64,000 bases of DNA, from NCBI RefSeq assembly GCF_900101835.1, contig NZ_FNAF01000001.1, positions 1 through 64,000 on the forward strand. Reading direction: 5' to 3'. Positions 35,518-44,144 of this stretch are shown here, in pieces. The notes below the pieces were generated by a model, which made no database searches, was not told where the DNA came from, and worked only from the letters and a program-made list of their open reading frames with translations. The DNA comes from Peptococcus niger (GTDB taxonomy: Bacteria; Bacillota; Peptococcia; Peptococcales; Peptococcaceae). How positions within the stretch are numbered: position 1 is the stretch's first letter; each line of letters opens with the position of its first letter. A program made the position numbers and the translations under genes.

Positions 35518-36771
35518 ATGAAAAAAACATCATGGTTATTGGTAACGATCCTTTTATTTGCTGTTTTTGTTTTCCCGAATAATGCATTTGCCGAAGAATT
35601 ATCAACAGAAGAAGCGGTTTATGCTCTCTTACAGCACAATATTGTTAAAATCGATATTGATCCAAAGGCATTTGATCAACGGCTGGAGGATATCGGTATG
35701 ACTTATGCTGCTTTTGATGGTTATAAGCACAGTTTAAAGTATTATTACTACAAAGAACGTCCAGGGGAATATTATATTCACGTTGTTTTAAACCCGGATG
35801 AAGGCATCAAGCGTCTGGCTGTTTTTGAAAAAATCCAAGGCATTCGCTCTAAAGCGCTGGAAACGCCGGGCCCTGTAACCCAGTTAGAGTTTGCCAATAA
35901 TTATTTAGTGGATCACGTGGCTTATGATGACGCGGTTTATGAGTCGTATTTAAAAGGCGCACCAATGACGGATTTATCTCCATGGTCTGCTGAAGGGGCT
36001 CTTTTAAACGGAAAAGCGGTATGTGAAGGCTATGCCGGTGCATTTATGATGATTTGTGATCAACTGGGCATTCCTTGTGTCAAGGTAAACGGTGAACTTA
36101 ATGGCATCCCGCATACTTGGAACAGTGTTTTTATTGAATCTATCCAAGATTGGTTAAATGTTGATGTGACCAATAACGATCCCGGCAATACTGAGGTACC
36201 AGAAGGGTTCAGGACCCATTTGTTTTTATTAACAGACGATCAATACAGCAACTATGGCTACCAATGGAATAAAAAGAGGGCCCAAGCCATTAAAGATATT
36301 CGCTTCCCGTACTTGGTTGGCAATCAATTAGATTACTTACGGCGGGAAAAAATTATTGTCGGCCGTGGTGGTGCCGATTTTGCTGCAGCAGCGCAATTAA
36401 CACGTGAAGAGCTGGCAGTCATCCTCGTTCGCATTTCTGACAAAAACCTGTCCCAGCCGGCTCAAACATCAACAATACCAGACGTATCAGATTGGGCGCA
36501 AGAAAGCGTGCAAATCTGCAAAGCAAATGGGCTTATGGTTGGGTATCCGGATGGCAGCTTCAAAGGAAAAAATCCGGTTAGCAAACAAGAGTTGGCGGCA
36601 ATTATGCTGCGCCTCAGCAAGGTGCCAAGCAATGCTTACCGCTGGGAGACCGTTGAACAAACAGCCGTCGCCCATGATTTAATGAGTGCTGGTCGTACAA
36701 GCGGCATTATCACTGCAACAGCCAGCCGGGCCGATATATTTGATGTCTTATACCGGCTGCTCCACCAATAA
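35518..36771 (+). CDS. Secreted transglutaminase-like protein with SLH repeats
   Basis: A 417-residue exported protein: signal peptide about 1-25 (ending NAFAEE). The transglutaminase-like domain has Cys in GKAVCEGYAGA (about 170), His in IPHTWNSVF (about 200) and Asp in LNVDVTNNDP, a complete Cys-His-Asp triad. Two to three SLH-type segments follow (about 285-415), the clearest being ICKANGLMVGYPDGSFKGKN. SLH repeats anchor proteins to pyruvylated wall polymers. The triad implies protease or amidase-like action on wall or surface substrates; the substrate is unknown. It has its own terminators on both sides. Confidence 0.87.
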   Translation: MKKTSWLLVTILLFAVFVFPNNAFAEELSTEEAVYALLQHNIVKIDIDPKAFDQRLEDIGMTYAAFDGYKHSLKYYYYKERPGEYYIHVVLNPDEGIKRLAVFEKIQGIRSKALETPGPVTQLEFANNYLVDHVAYDDAVYESYLKGAPMTDLSPWSAEGALLNGKAVCEGYAGAFMMICDQLGIPCVKVNGELNGIPHTWNSVFIESIQDWLNVDVTNNDPGNTEVPEGFRTHLFLLTDDQYSNYGYQWNKKRAQAIKDIRFPYLVGNQLDYLRREKIIVGRGGADFAAAAQLTREELAVILVRISDKNLSQPAQTSTIPDVSDWAQESVQICKANGLMVGYPDGSFKGKNPVSKQELAAIMLRLSKVPSNAYRWETVEQTAVAHDLMSAGRTSGIITATASRADIFDVLYRLLHQ

Positions 36772-36782
36772 TCCCCTATAGT

Positions 36783-36836
36783 AAAAAGCCGATGCCAGCA
36801 ACGCTCTGTAAGGGCGTTCTAGCATCGGCTTTTTTA
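36783..36836. terminator. Bidirectional terminator
   Basis: AAAAAGCCGATGC and GCATCGGCTTTTT pair at the base, with an inner ACGC/GCGT stem. It separates the rightward SLH gene and the leftward sirtuin gene and fits both. Confidence 0.8.
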
Positions 36837-36846
36837 TAAACTAAGA

Positions 36847-37560
36847 TCAGTCACCGCAAAGCGTTTCACCAATACCCGCATGTATGACTAAAGTCGCAAT
36901 ATTATCTCTGGATGTGGCTTCTTTGTTTATGAGCACCAAGGTATCCCCTTTGAAGTAATCCAACAAACCGGCTGCCGGATAAACAACCAAGGAGGTCCCG
37001 GCAACGATCATCATATCTGCCGCTTCTATGGCACGGACCGATTCAATTAGTGTCGTAGAATTCAAGGCCTCTTCATAGAGAACTACATCCGGTTTTACAA
37101 TGCCATTATCTTTGGGGCAACGGGGAATGCCTTCCGTTTCTCCAATAAAGTCCAAATCATAAAAAGCACCACAGCTGGTACAATAATTGCGCAAGACGGA
37201 GCCGTGCAATTCCAGTACTTTTTTACTGCCCGCCATTTGGTGGAGACCATCAATATTTTGTGTGATGATGGCTTTCAATTTACCGCTGGCTTCAAGTTCA
37301 GCCAGTTTTTTATGGGCACAACTGGGGCCATTGTTTGGCGCCAGGGAAAAGGACCGATAAAATTCAAAGAATTCCTCTGTATGGTTTTCAAAAAAAGAAT
37401 GAGACAGCATCGTTTCAGGCGGATATTTAAAATCCTTTCGATGGTAAAGCCCGTCCGGACTCCGAAAATCCGGAATGCCACTTTCAGTCGAGACACCAGC
37501 GCCACCAAAAAATACAATATTATCATGGCTATCAATCAATTTTTTTAATTCGGGATGCAT
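36847..37560 (-). CDS. cobB: Sir2-family NAD-dependent protein deacylase
   Basis: Removes acyl groups from lysines using NAD; 237 residues. GGAGVSTESGIPDFRS (about 19-34), ITQNIDGLHQ and catalytic His119 in LELHGSV are intact. The zinc site is unusual: Cys127, Cys130 and Cys148 are present, but the fourth position is Asp151 (CPKD instead of CPxC). Asp can ligate zinc, or the site may be weakened. It diverges from trmL with about 90 bases between. Confidence 0.92.
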   Translation of the reverse strand: MHPELKKLIDSHDNIVFFGGAGVSTESGIPDFRSPDGLYHRKDFKYPPETMLSHSFFENHTEEFFEFYRSFSLAPNNGPSCAHKKLAELEASGKLKAIITQNIDGLHQMAGSKKVLELHGSVLRNYCTSCGAFYDLDFIGETEGIPRCPKDNGIVKPDVVLYEEALNSTTLIESVRAIEAADMMIVAGTSLVVYPAAGLLDYFKGDTLVLINKEATSRDNIATLVIHAGIGETLCGD

Positions 37561-37653
37561 AAAATCACCCTTTCTTTTTTATCTACACCCCATCGATATG
37601 TTACAATAAGAATAACGTGAAAGCCCTGAACAGTCAAAGAAAAGAGTTGTATT

Positions 37654-38121
37654 GTGTATAATATCGTCTTATTTGAACCGAGAATCCCGCAAAATACCGG
37701 CAATATTGCGCGCACCTGCGCTGTAACCGGATGTGCTTTACATCTTATCAAGCCTTATGCATTTGAGATTACCGAAAGAAATTTACGGCGCGCCGGATTA
37801 ACCTACTGGGAGATATTGGACTTGTATGAGTACGAAAACTTTGAGGATTTCATGAACCGTAAAAAATCCGGAACCGTACATCTGATGTCCAGCAAAGGAA
37901 CGCGACTTTATACAGAGACAGTCTTTCAAGATGGAGATTACCTGCTCTTTGGTCGAGAAGATACCGGTGTAACAAAAGAGATCCATACCGCATTAGCGGC
38001 TAATGAATGCCGGATTCCCATGCTGGATATTCCGGAAGCCCGATGTCTTAACATTGCCACCTCCGTTGGCATTGCCTTGTATGAAGCCTTGCGTCAGAAT
38101 GGTTTTAATGAATTGAGGTAA
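37654..38121 (+). CDS. trmL: tRNA (cytidine/uridine-34 2'-O)-methyltransferase TrmL
   Basis: A 155-residue minimal SPOUT methyltransferase that modifies the wobble base of tRNA-Leu. NIVLFEPRIPQNTGNIARTCA (about 2-22; PRIPQNTGNIART is diagnostic), LLFGREDTG and the knot segment IPEARCLNIATSVGIALYEA are seen. Start is GTG 37654; its ribosome site (AAAGAG) is weak. A hydrolase gene follows after 3 bases. Confidence 0.92.
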   Translation: MYNIVLFEPRIPQNTGNIARTCAVTGCALHLIKPYAFEITERNLRRAGLTYWEILDLYEYENFEDFMNRKKSGTVHLMSSKGTRLYTETVFQDGDYLLFGREDTGVTKEIHTALAANECRIPMLDIPEARCLNIATSVGIALYEALRQNGFNELR

Positions 38122-38124
38122 GTA

Positions 38125-38913
38125 ATGATAGATTTTCCGCTTAATTCAAATGTTGCCATGAAAGAAATACAGATTGAAGATATCCCCGGATATTGTTTTC
38201 GTCCAAAAAATCTGGCCGCACCATATCCAAGCATTGTTTTCTATCATGGTTGGCAATCCAATGCCCAGCGCCAGCGTTTTCGCGCAGGTCTTTTAGCTTC
38301 TTTTGGCTACCAGGTCTTTATTGTTGATGGCCCCTTTCATGGACAGCGGGGGGCCATTGCCGATACGCCGGAAAACGTTGCCGCCTATTTTTGGCGGACC
38401 ATTGACTTGGAGGTTGATGAATTTCAACTTTTGCGCAAAGCCATCGTTCACCAGTATGGTGCAGATCCGGAACGTCTGGCCGTCATGGGGCATTCCATGG
38501 GGGCACTCATTAGCCTGGCGCTTATGACCGTTTATCCGGATATTGTCTGCTCGGTAGCTTATAACGGTGCAAGCGATTGGCAGTGGTTAGAGGACAACAT
38601 GGCTTCTCGATGGCATACAACGATGACCGCCATTCGGGAAAGGCGGTCATCATTAGGAGACATTTCATACTATTCCAGTCGATACAACCCCTGGCAAGAC
38701 CGGACAAAATTATTGGAGCGCCCCCTTCTTTTGACCAATGGCGAAGAAGACAAAACCATTCCCTACGCTGCCAACTTGCGCCTGGCCGATTATCTCAAAC
38801 AGCATAATACTGATTCGAACGATTTCCATCATGAGATTTATGAAGGCGTTGGTCATCTTGTAACAGATCGAATGCTGGCAGATGGCATTTCTTTCTTGAA
38901 ACGATACTTGTAA
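38125..38913 (+). CDS. Alpha/beta hydrolase
   Basis: A 262-residue cytosolic esterase/peptidase-fold enzyme. The nucleophile elbow is MGHSMGA (Ser about 122), with FYHGWQSN as the oxyanion segment, an acid residue in NGEEDKTIP and the catalytic His in GVGHLVTDR. It resembles YitV/dienelactone-hydrolase-like proteins. The substrate is unknown. It is translated with trmL and is the last host protein gene before the prophage. Confidence 0.88.
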   Translation: MIDFPLNSNVAMKEIQIEDIPGYCFRPKNLAAPYPSIVFYHGWQSNAQRQRFRAGLLASFGYQVFIVDGPFHGQRGAIADTPENVAAYFWRTIDLEVDEFQLLRKAIVHQYGADPERLAVMGHSMGALISLALMTVYPDIVCSVAYNGASDWQWLEDNMASRWHTTMTAIRERRSSLGDISYYSSRYNPWQDRTKLLERPLLLTNGEEDKTIPYAANLRLADYLKQHNTDSNDFHHEIYEGVGHLVTDRMLADGISFLKRYL

Positions 38914-39059
38914 TTTAAAACGCATTAAAAGCACAAGAATGTCCTTTTAAAGTATCATCATATTGAAGTTTGTTTATGGCCAACTTTTCTTTTGCCACGC
39001 TAATGACCCATTGCTGGATGGAATAGGCATAAATTAGAGCTAGAAATCACCTGGAATCC

Positions 39060-39088
39060 TTGACAATTTTTAGGAAAGATAGTAGTAT
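39060..39088 (+). promoter_or_regulatory. Promoter of tRNA-Pro
   Basis: TTGACA at 39060-39065 and TAGTAT at 39083-39088 are 17 bases apart, 13 bases before the mature tRNA. The rest of the 38914-39059 gap shows no gene. Confidence 0.7.
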
Positions 39089-39101
39089 ATATATTGCTTG
39101 T

Positions 39102-39175
39102 CGGGGCGTGGCTCAGCTTGGTAGAGTGCTGCATTGGGGTTGCAGAGGTCGCTGGTTCAAATCCAGTCGCTCCGA
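39102..39175 (+). tRNA. tRNA-Pro (anticodon GGG)
   Basis: A full cloverleaf: acceptor CGGGGCG pairs with CGCTCCG (39168-39174), discriminator A39175, D-arm GCTC, anticodon stem CTGCA/TGCAG with loop TTGGGGT giving GGG, and T-arm CTGGTTCAAATCCAG. CCA is not encoded. It reads CCC and CCU. The integrase gene lies right behind it, making its 3' end the likely phage attachment site. Confidence 0.96.
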
Positions 39176-39185
39176 TACGTTAATA

Positions 39186-39224
39186 AAGCAGGTTTGCGGA
39201 TTTTTCGCGGACCTGCTTTTTTTC
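39186..39224 (+). terminator. Terminator after tRNA-Pro
   Basis: AAAGCAGGT and ACCTGCTTT pair, with an inner GCG/CGC step, followed by TTTTTTT. It also separates the tRNA from the converging integrase gene. If integration is in the tRNA, this terminator is phage-borne. Confidence 0.75.
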
Positions 39225-39258
39225 GTTTTTAGGGGTTGTACAGTTCTGTGTACAGTGG

Positions 39259-40425
39259 TTACGCCAAAATAGCAGATATTTTTTCCAGTTGGGCGTCTAG
39301 GAGGTCGGTGGAAATGTCGATGTAATAGTCGGCGGTGGTGGAGATGTCTTCGTGGCCCAGGAGCTCTTTTACGATGCTAATATCTGTTCCTTGTTCGACT
39401 AGGCGGGTGGCGAAGGTGTGGCGAAGGGTATGGTTGGTGATGTCGTCGGGGAGGCCGGCTTTTTTCAGGAGGCGTTTTAGGTGTTTTAGGACGTTGGTTT
39501 GGCAGTAGGGGGTTAGGTTCGAGGTTTGGAATATGAAGGTGTTATTTGTCCAGGGCTTGCCTGCGATGAGATGGAGTTCCTTCAGGCGGGTTATTTGCGC
39601 TTTTAAGGCGGTCTTTAGCGGCGGAGAGAGGGGTAGGTATCTATCTTCCCAGTCTTTTGTTGTGGGGAGGTTGTGGACTGTGTAGTGGCCTTGGCGGGGC
39701 AAGGTATGGGATACGTGGATGGCGTTTTTGGTGAAGTCTATGTCTTGGATATTTAGGGCTAAGGCTTCACCTATTCTTAGCCCTGCGCCGAGCATGGTCA
39801 GGTAGATGGGGGTGAAGGGGTCGGTGGGGGATAGGGTTGTTAAGAATTTTTCCTGCTCTTCGTGGGTTAGGACGCGAGGGCGGGTCTTTTTGATTTTGGG
39901 CTTTTTACATTTAGGGGCTGGGTTCTGTGGGATAATCTTATAGTCCACGGCTGCGTCCAGGGCTTGGCTGACGATGGCGTTTAATTTCCGGATGGAGGCG
40001 GGGCTTAAGTCTTTGGAACGGTCGTTATAGTAGATTTGGAGTTGCATGGTGTCTAGATCTTTTAGGGTGATATGGTCTAGGTGGGGGACGATTTGATTGC
40101 GGAGGTAGCTTAGATAACTAGTATAGGTGGAGGGCTTTGTTTGGTCTTGCTTGAAGGTAATGAGCCAGCAATAGATCCATTCTGCGGTAGTCATCTCTTG
40201 GAGGTCTGTTTGATAGGCGTGCTGGCTTCTTTCGAGCTTTAGGTACATTTGCTCTTCGTAGCTGGCCATGCGGGCTTTGGCGGCTTTCTTTGTGGTAGCG
40301 TAAAAGGCTTTGCATTTCTTTTCGCCGTCTATTAGGTAATGGCGTTCGGCTACGAATTTACCGGCCATTCTGCCGGTTTTGCGCTTGAAGAAACTACCCT
40401 CTCCTAAAGGGGTAAACTCATACAT
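39259..40425 (-). CDS. int: Phage tyrosine integrase
   Basis: A 388-residue site-specific recombinase. The N-terminal arm-binding domain covers about 1-65 and the SAM-like core-binding domain about 75-170. The catalytic domain has Arg in GAGLRIGEAL, HTLRHTFAT, the LGHED His and the nucleophile Tyr in TADYYIDIS. ATG follows AAGGAGCC. Its coding strand is strongly C-over-G and A/C-rich, unlike the neighbours, suggesting a different mutational history. It points toward tRNA-Pro, the usual attachment-site arrangement. Confidence 0.95.
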   Translation of the reverse strand: MYEFTPLGEGSFFKRKTGRMAGKFVAERHYLIDGEKKCKAFYATTKKAAKARMASYEEQMYLKLERSQHAYQTDLQEMTTAEWIYCWLITFKQDQTKPSTYTSYLSYLRNQIVPHLDHITLKDLDTMQLQIYYNDRSKDLSPASIRKLNAIVSQALDAAVDYKIIPQNPAPKCKKPKIKKTRPRVLTHEEQEKFLTTLSPTDPFTPIYLTMLGAGLRIGEALALNIQDIDFTKNAIHVSHTLPRQGHYTVHNLPTTKDWEDRYLPLSPPLKTALKAQITRLKELHLIAGKPWTNNTFIFQTSNLTPYCQTNVLKHLKRLLKKAGLPDDITNHTLRHTFATRLVEQGTDISIVKELLGHEDISTTADYYIDISTDLLDAQLEKISAILA

Positions 40426-40473
40426 AAAAGGCTCCTTTCTTTATCGTTCAAGCACATATGTTCCCTGCCGAGG

Positions 40474-40920
40474 CTAAAAAAAATAAGACTTGTAGATAAG
40501 GTCTACTGTCCAGGTAGGGACGCCATAGTAGCGGGCGAGTTGGGCGCTTGTATAATCAGCAAATCCCTCGGGGATTTTTTCGGGTAGAATGAGGGCGGCT
40601 GAAAAGATGTCTGCTCTGCGCTCGATGTAGTTATTTTTGCTAATGTAGGGGTCAATATATAGCTTATTTCTGGCCTTATCCATGAAATAGTGTCCTAGCT
40701 CATGGCCGAGGATAAAGCGTGTTAAATAAGGATCTAGGCTCTTCTGGATGGCTATTGTATGCATGCGGTGGGTATGGACATGGAGACCTGTGACGCCGCG
40801 GCTCAGGGCTGTAAACAGAATATGGATATCCTTGGCGATGCAGATGGATTCTGCGTCGCCATATTTGTTTTTCAGCTTTCTAGCAAGACTGATCGCTTGC
40901 TGGGCTGCGGCGTCGTACAT
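40474..40920 (-). CDS. ImmA/IrrE-family metallopeptidase
   Basis: A 148-residue protein with the zinc motif HELGHYF (about residues 79-85) and a downstream YIERRADIFSAALILP segment giving the third ligand. In ICEBs1 and related phages ImmA cleaves the repressor to trigger induction. Here it lies in the same leftward module as the cI-like gene, so repressor proteolysis is a reasonable role. Confidence 0.85.
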   Translation of the reverse strand: MYDAAAQQAISLARKLKNKYGDAESICIAKDIHILFTALSRGVTGLHVHTHRMHTIAIQKSLDPYLTRFILGHELGHYFMDKARNKLYIDPYISKNNYIERRADIFSAALILPEKIPEGFADYTSAQLARYYGVPTWTVDLIYKSYFF

Positions 40921-40947
40921 AGGTCACCTACTTATGCTTGCTTGAGA

Positions 40948-41574
40948 TTATTTATCAAAGTTAACAGTAAAAGTCACTTTTTCTCCGAGTGTAGAGAAGT
41001 TTTCATCATGAGGGGCATCTGCTGTGAAAGTAATGGAGGTTATTTCTTCGGCGGGAGAATCAAGGATAAAGTAAACTTGCCCGTTCTTTTCGATGTTGCC
41101 AATGTAGTCTCCGCCAACATCATCACTTAGCAACAAATCAGCTTCTTTCTGCTCTTTAGTATTTGTTGTGATAGTTCCTTGGTTAAGATAAATCGAATTC
41201 GTTGCATCTGATTTGTTTTCGGATTTAAAAGCGAGTGTTATTGCTGTTACCTTATCTTTGCCTCCAAACATTTGCTTAAAATCCGGACTTGGCTCAAGGG
41301 TCATTACTTGAGCGTCGGTTAACTCAATATCAAAGGGACCAGTGGTCACTTTATCGCCAATCCCCTTTTTCTGATGAACTATCTTAGATTTTCCGACTTC
41401 TGATTGCTCCGTCTGCCCGGTGCGATCTTTACGGTCCTTTGCTTGTGTTTCGTGTTGGACAGAAGATGCTTCTTCAGAACTCTTTGCAGGTGATGCTTTG
41501 TCTGCTCCGCTACCACAACCAGCTAGGGTAGTTAGTGCGACTGTTAGCAATAATGCCATGAGTTTTTTTGCCAT
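40948..41574 (-). CDS. Phage-encoded lipoprotein in the lysogeny module
   Basis: A 208-residue surface lipoprotein: lipobox LTTLAGC cleaves before Cys20, then a low-complexity charged linker (about 21-70) and a beta-rich domain (about 75-208; AITLAFKSENKSDATNSIYL) resembling the telokin-like DUF4352/DUF5067 folds. Lipoproteins at this position in Firmicute prophages can block superinfection (as Ltp of phage TP-J34). That role is inferred by position only. Confidence 0.75.
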   Translation of the reverse strand: MAKKLMALLLTVALTTLAGCGSGADKASPAKSSEEASSVQHETQAKDRKDRTGQTEQSEVGKSKIVHQKKGIGDKVTTGPFDIELTDAQVMTLEPSPDFKQMFGGKDKVTAITLAFKSENKSDATNSIYLNQGTITTNTKEQKEADLLLSDDVGGDYIGNIEKNGQVYFILDSPAEEITSITFTADAPHDENFSTLGEKVTFTVNFDK

Positions 41575-41593
41575 AATAATTCCTCCTTTTTGA

Positions 41594-42430
41594 TTAAACC
41601 GGCGCCAAATTTTGTGATAACATTCGTATTTCTTTAGCGTTACCTTTTTTATTAGCGCTGTAATAAATAGAAAATTCTTCTGGATCTAACTCCTTGTACA
41701 TAGAGTGGATGACTTCATGGTTGTCATAAGTAATGATATACGGGCACTTGATGGTAGCTTGAACCGTATTAGCTAAATCCTGGTGATCTGAGTGCTCAAA
41801 TGCATTTAAGTAAAGAGTGGGTCCCTTGGCATAATAAGGGGGATCAATAAAAACAAACGTGTTTTTAGTATCAAGGTTATTAACTTCATTATGGATGAAG
41901 TCAATGGCGTCTTTGTTAAATATGCTAATAACGTTTTTGAATTCGGAAATACGCTTGATTCGCTTTATTAAATCAGGTTTATTAAATCGGCAGTTCATTT
42001 TATATTTACCAGTTTGCTTGTAACCGCCAATCACACCGCCCATAATAATGCCAGATACATTCGTACGGTTAAGGAAAAATGTAGATAAAGCTAAATCAAA
42101 GAGGTTAGCAGCACTTTTATTACTTTGAACTTCTTTTTGTTTGTACCATTCGTTCATGGTTACCGGGATGTCAGCGATTGCTTCGCAAAAGGCATCTGTA
42201 TCGTTTAAAATCGTTGCCCAAAAAGCAAAAATAGACCTATCTAAATCATTTAATAGCAAGCGAGATATGTTACCTTTTAGCAGTAACTTTAAGGCTAATC
42301 CTGCTCCGCCAGCAAAGGGCTCACAGTAGGTACACCCAATCAAATGATTATTTTCTAAGAGAGCAACGGTGTAATTGTAGAGCTTCGATTTGCCGCCTGG
42401 ATATCTCAAGGGAGAGTAGTAGGTAGTCAT
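41594..42430 (-). CDS. D12-class DNA N6-adenine methyltransferase
   Basis: A 278-residue Dam-like enzyme. RYPGGKSKL is the N-terminal SAM motif, CEPFAGGAGLAL motif I, and VFIDPPYYAKG carries the catalytic DPPY. ATG follows CAAGGAGG. It lies 52 bases after the ATPase/TOPRIM gene and probably shares its transcript. The methylated site cannot be read. It could protect phage DNA from restriction, be half of a defense pair, or affect expression. Confidence 0.9.
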   Translation of the reverse strand: MTTYYSPLRYPGGKSKLYNYTVALLENNHLIGCTYCEPFAGGAGLALKLLLKGNISRLLLNDLDRSIFAFWATILNDTDAFCEAIADIPVTMNEWYKQKEVQSNKSAANLFDLALSTFFLNRTNVSGIIMGGVIGGYKQTGKYKMNCRFNKPDLIKRIKRISEFKNVISIFNKDAIDFIHNEVNNLDTKNTFVFIDPPYYAKGPTLYLNAFEHSDHQDLANTVQATIKCPYIITYDNHEVIHSMYKELDPEEFSIYYSANKKGNAKEIRMLSQNLAPV

Positions 42431-42482
42431 TTTATCGCCTCCTTGAGAATAGTATAAAGCTTATCTTATGGCTTGGCCAGAC

Positions 42483-44144
42483 TTAAATATCAAACTCGGG
42501 CAAAGATAAGGCCTTTCTCTTCTGATTAATACACTCCATTAAATTGCGTCTAAAGGTATTAAATAAATTAGTGTTATTAACAAACCAAGTGATATAGGTG
42601 TTAAACTTCTTGTCGGATTGCGCCCATTTTTTAGCACTTTGGGTATCACGTGCACTTAAATTGCCAATTTTAGTAAACAGGTTGTATTTAGAAAACTCAT
42701 TAAGAAATACAGCTTTCTCTTTGTTGTTCTTTTTAAAAAAAGGGCTACTGCCATCAAGATCATTAATCGCCTGGACAATGGATAGCTCTATACACAAGTT
42801 TTGATTTACACAGAAAGATGGAATCTGTAGAGTGCTTACAGATTTTTTCGGTATAGCTTTAGAATCCACATCCGGGTCATAAATAACGATACTATTAGAA
42901 AATAACTTAGGTCCATTTTTTATTAATGCATTTAAAGATTGATAAGAATTACCTGCCTGATTATCTTTTAGCGCAGTAATATATTCCAAACTCTGATTAA
43001 TCTCTTTCTTTTTTAGTACTCGCCTTATGAGAGTTTCTGCTTTTTTATCTTCACAAATGATATTCACTTTAGAAAGATTATTTAAGTCTTCAGGCTCCTT
43101 TAAAGTAAGCTCCTTATATGCTATGCCATAGGATGGATTGGTTCTTATAATATAGTTATCGTTATCTACAAATGCTGTACTTATCATATTTATTGTTATG
43201 CTATCATCTAGCTTAAGCTTTTTTTGCTTGCTTAAAGCATGCTGAATTAAATACAGGGAGTGCGTCGTTGCCACAACCTGTATTTTATTAGCTATGGACC
43301 AATTCAACAGAAAGTCAAATAGGTTTTCTTGAGCAATAGGGTGTAAGCCTGCCTCAATCTCGTCAATGCAAAAGATTCCCTCTAAAGCCCCGTCATCGAC
43401 TTTATTGTCCTGAAATGCCGCCATCTTGCAGAGAATGTATCCTAAACTGTCTTCTCCGGAGGATATTGAATTAAAGTCGTATAGCGCATCTTTAGGACCT
43501 ATGGTATTCTTACCTGCTGATTTTTTGCTATCTGAAACAGGTGTGATTACTCTAAAAGCTTCTCTTTGCATAATATTCAGATATCCACTAGTAATAAACT
43601 CCTCGGTATCTGAAGACATAGTGCTATTTAGGTCTACTTCAGAGGCCTCCGTATTGATTATCGGAAAAAGGCGGAGAAAGTTTGTATACGAGGTATTAAG
43701 TAGAAAATTCCCGCGGCCCTTTTTATTATCTTTACCAACGGTTACCCGATGCCGTTGATCCGTTTCTGTAAGGCGTGGGTAAACTCGGATAACTTCTGAT
43801 ATTTTTTCGCCTTTTATCGTTGTTGCGTTTAAGTAGTATCTATACAGAATTTCATCTTTTTCCAAGCTAAGGCGAAATACATCACTCATACTTGTTTTCA
43901 GTGGAAGTCCAAAGATATCCTTTGCGTTGTTAGGGCTACTGAAAGGGTGTGCAATTAGCCCTAAAATAGAAGATTTCATTGTTCCATTTTTGCCTGTAAT
44001 AAGGGTAATGTTTTTCCCTAAGGGGATTTCTCTATTCTTTAACGTTCTGAAGTTCTCAATGAAGATACTATTAATTGCACTGAGCCGCACTTCTTTGTTG
44101 CTCTTATAGCCTAGCTCCAATGGATCCAAGTCATAGTTCTTCAT
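42483..44144 (-). CDS. OLD-family ATPase with TOPRIM-like nuclease domain
   Basis: A 553-residue protein. Walker A is GKNGTMKSS (51-59) after FIENFRTLKN. The ABC-type signature FNSISSGEDSLGYIL and Walker B GIFCIDEIEAGLHP follow, with the sensor-like ATTHSLYL. The C-terminal third has IICEDKKAETLIRRVL and IVIYDPDVD, which fit the Glu and DxD of a TOPRIM domain. OLD proteins and GajA combine these domains in phage defense. No UvrD-like partner is adjacent. Its ATG overlaps the repressor stop (TAATG), so it is expressed in the lysogen. Confidence 0.82.
   Translation of the reverse strand: MKNYDLDPLELGYKSNKEVRLSAINSIFIENFRTLKNREIPLGKNITLITGKNGTMKSSILGLIAHPFSSPNNAKDIFGLPLKTSMSDVFRLSLEKDEILYRYYLNATTIKGEKISEVIRVYPRLTETDQRHRVTVGKDNKKGRGNFLLNTSYTNFLRLFPIINTEASEVDLNSTMSSDTEEFITSGYLNIMQREAFRVITPVSDSKKSAGKNTIGPKDALYDFNSISSGEDSLGYILCKMAAFQDNKVDDGALEGIFCIDEIEAGLHPIAQENLFDFLLNWSIANKIQVVATTHSLYLIQHALSKQKKLKLDDSITINMISTAFVDNDNYIIRTNPSYGIAYKELTLKEPEDLNNLSKVNIICEDKKAETLIRRVLKKKEINQSLEYITALKDNQAGNSYQSLNALIKNGPKLFSNSIVIYDPDVDSKAIPKKSVSTLQIPSFCVNQNLCIELSIVQAINDLDGSSPFFKKNNKEKAVFLNEFSKYNLFTKIGNLSARDTQSAKKWAQSDKKFNTYITWFVNNTNLFNTFRRNLMECINQKRKALSLPEFDI

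Noticed and set aside
42483-44144. Gabija GajA or PARIS system
   Set aside because: No UvrD-like GajB gene is adjacent, and PARIS uses separate ATPase and TOPRIM proteins.
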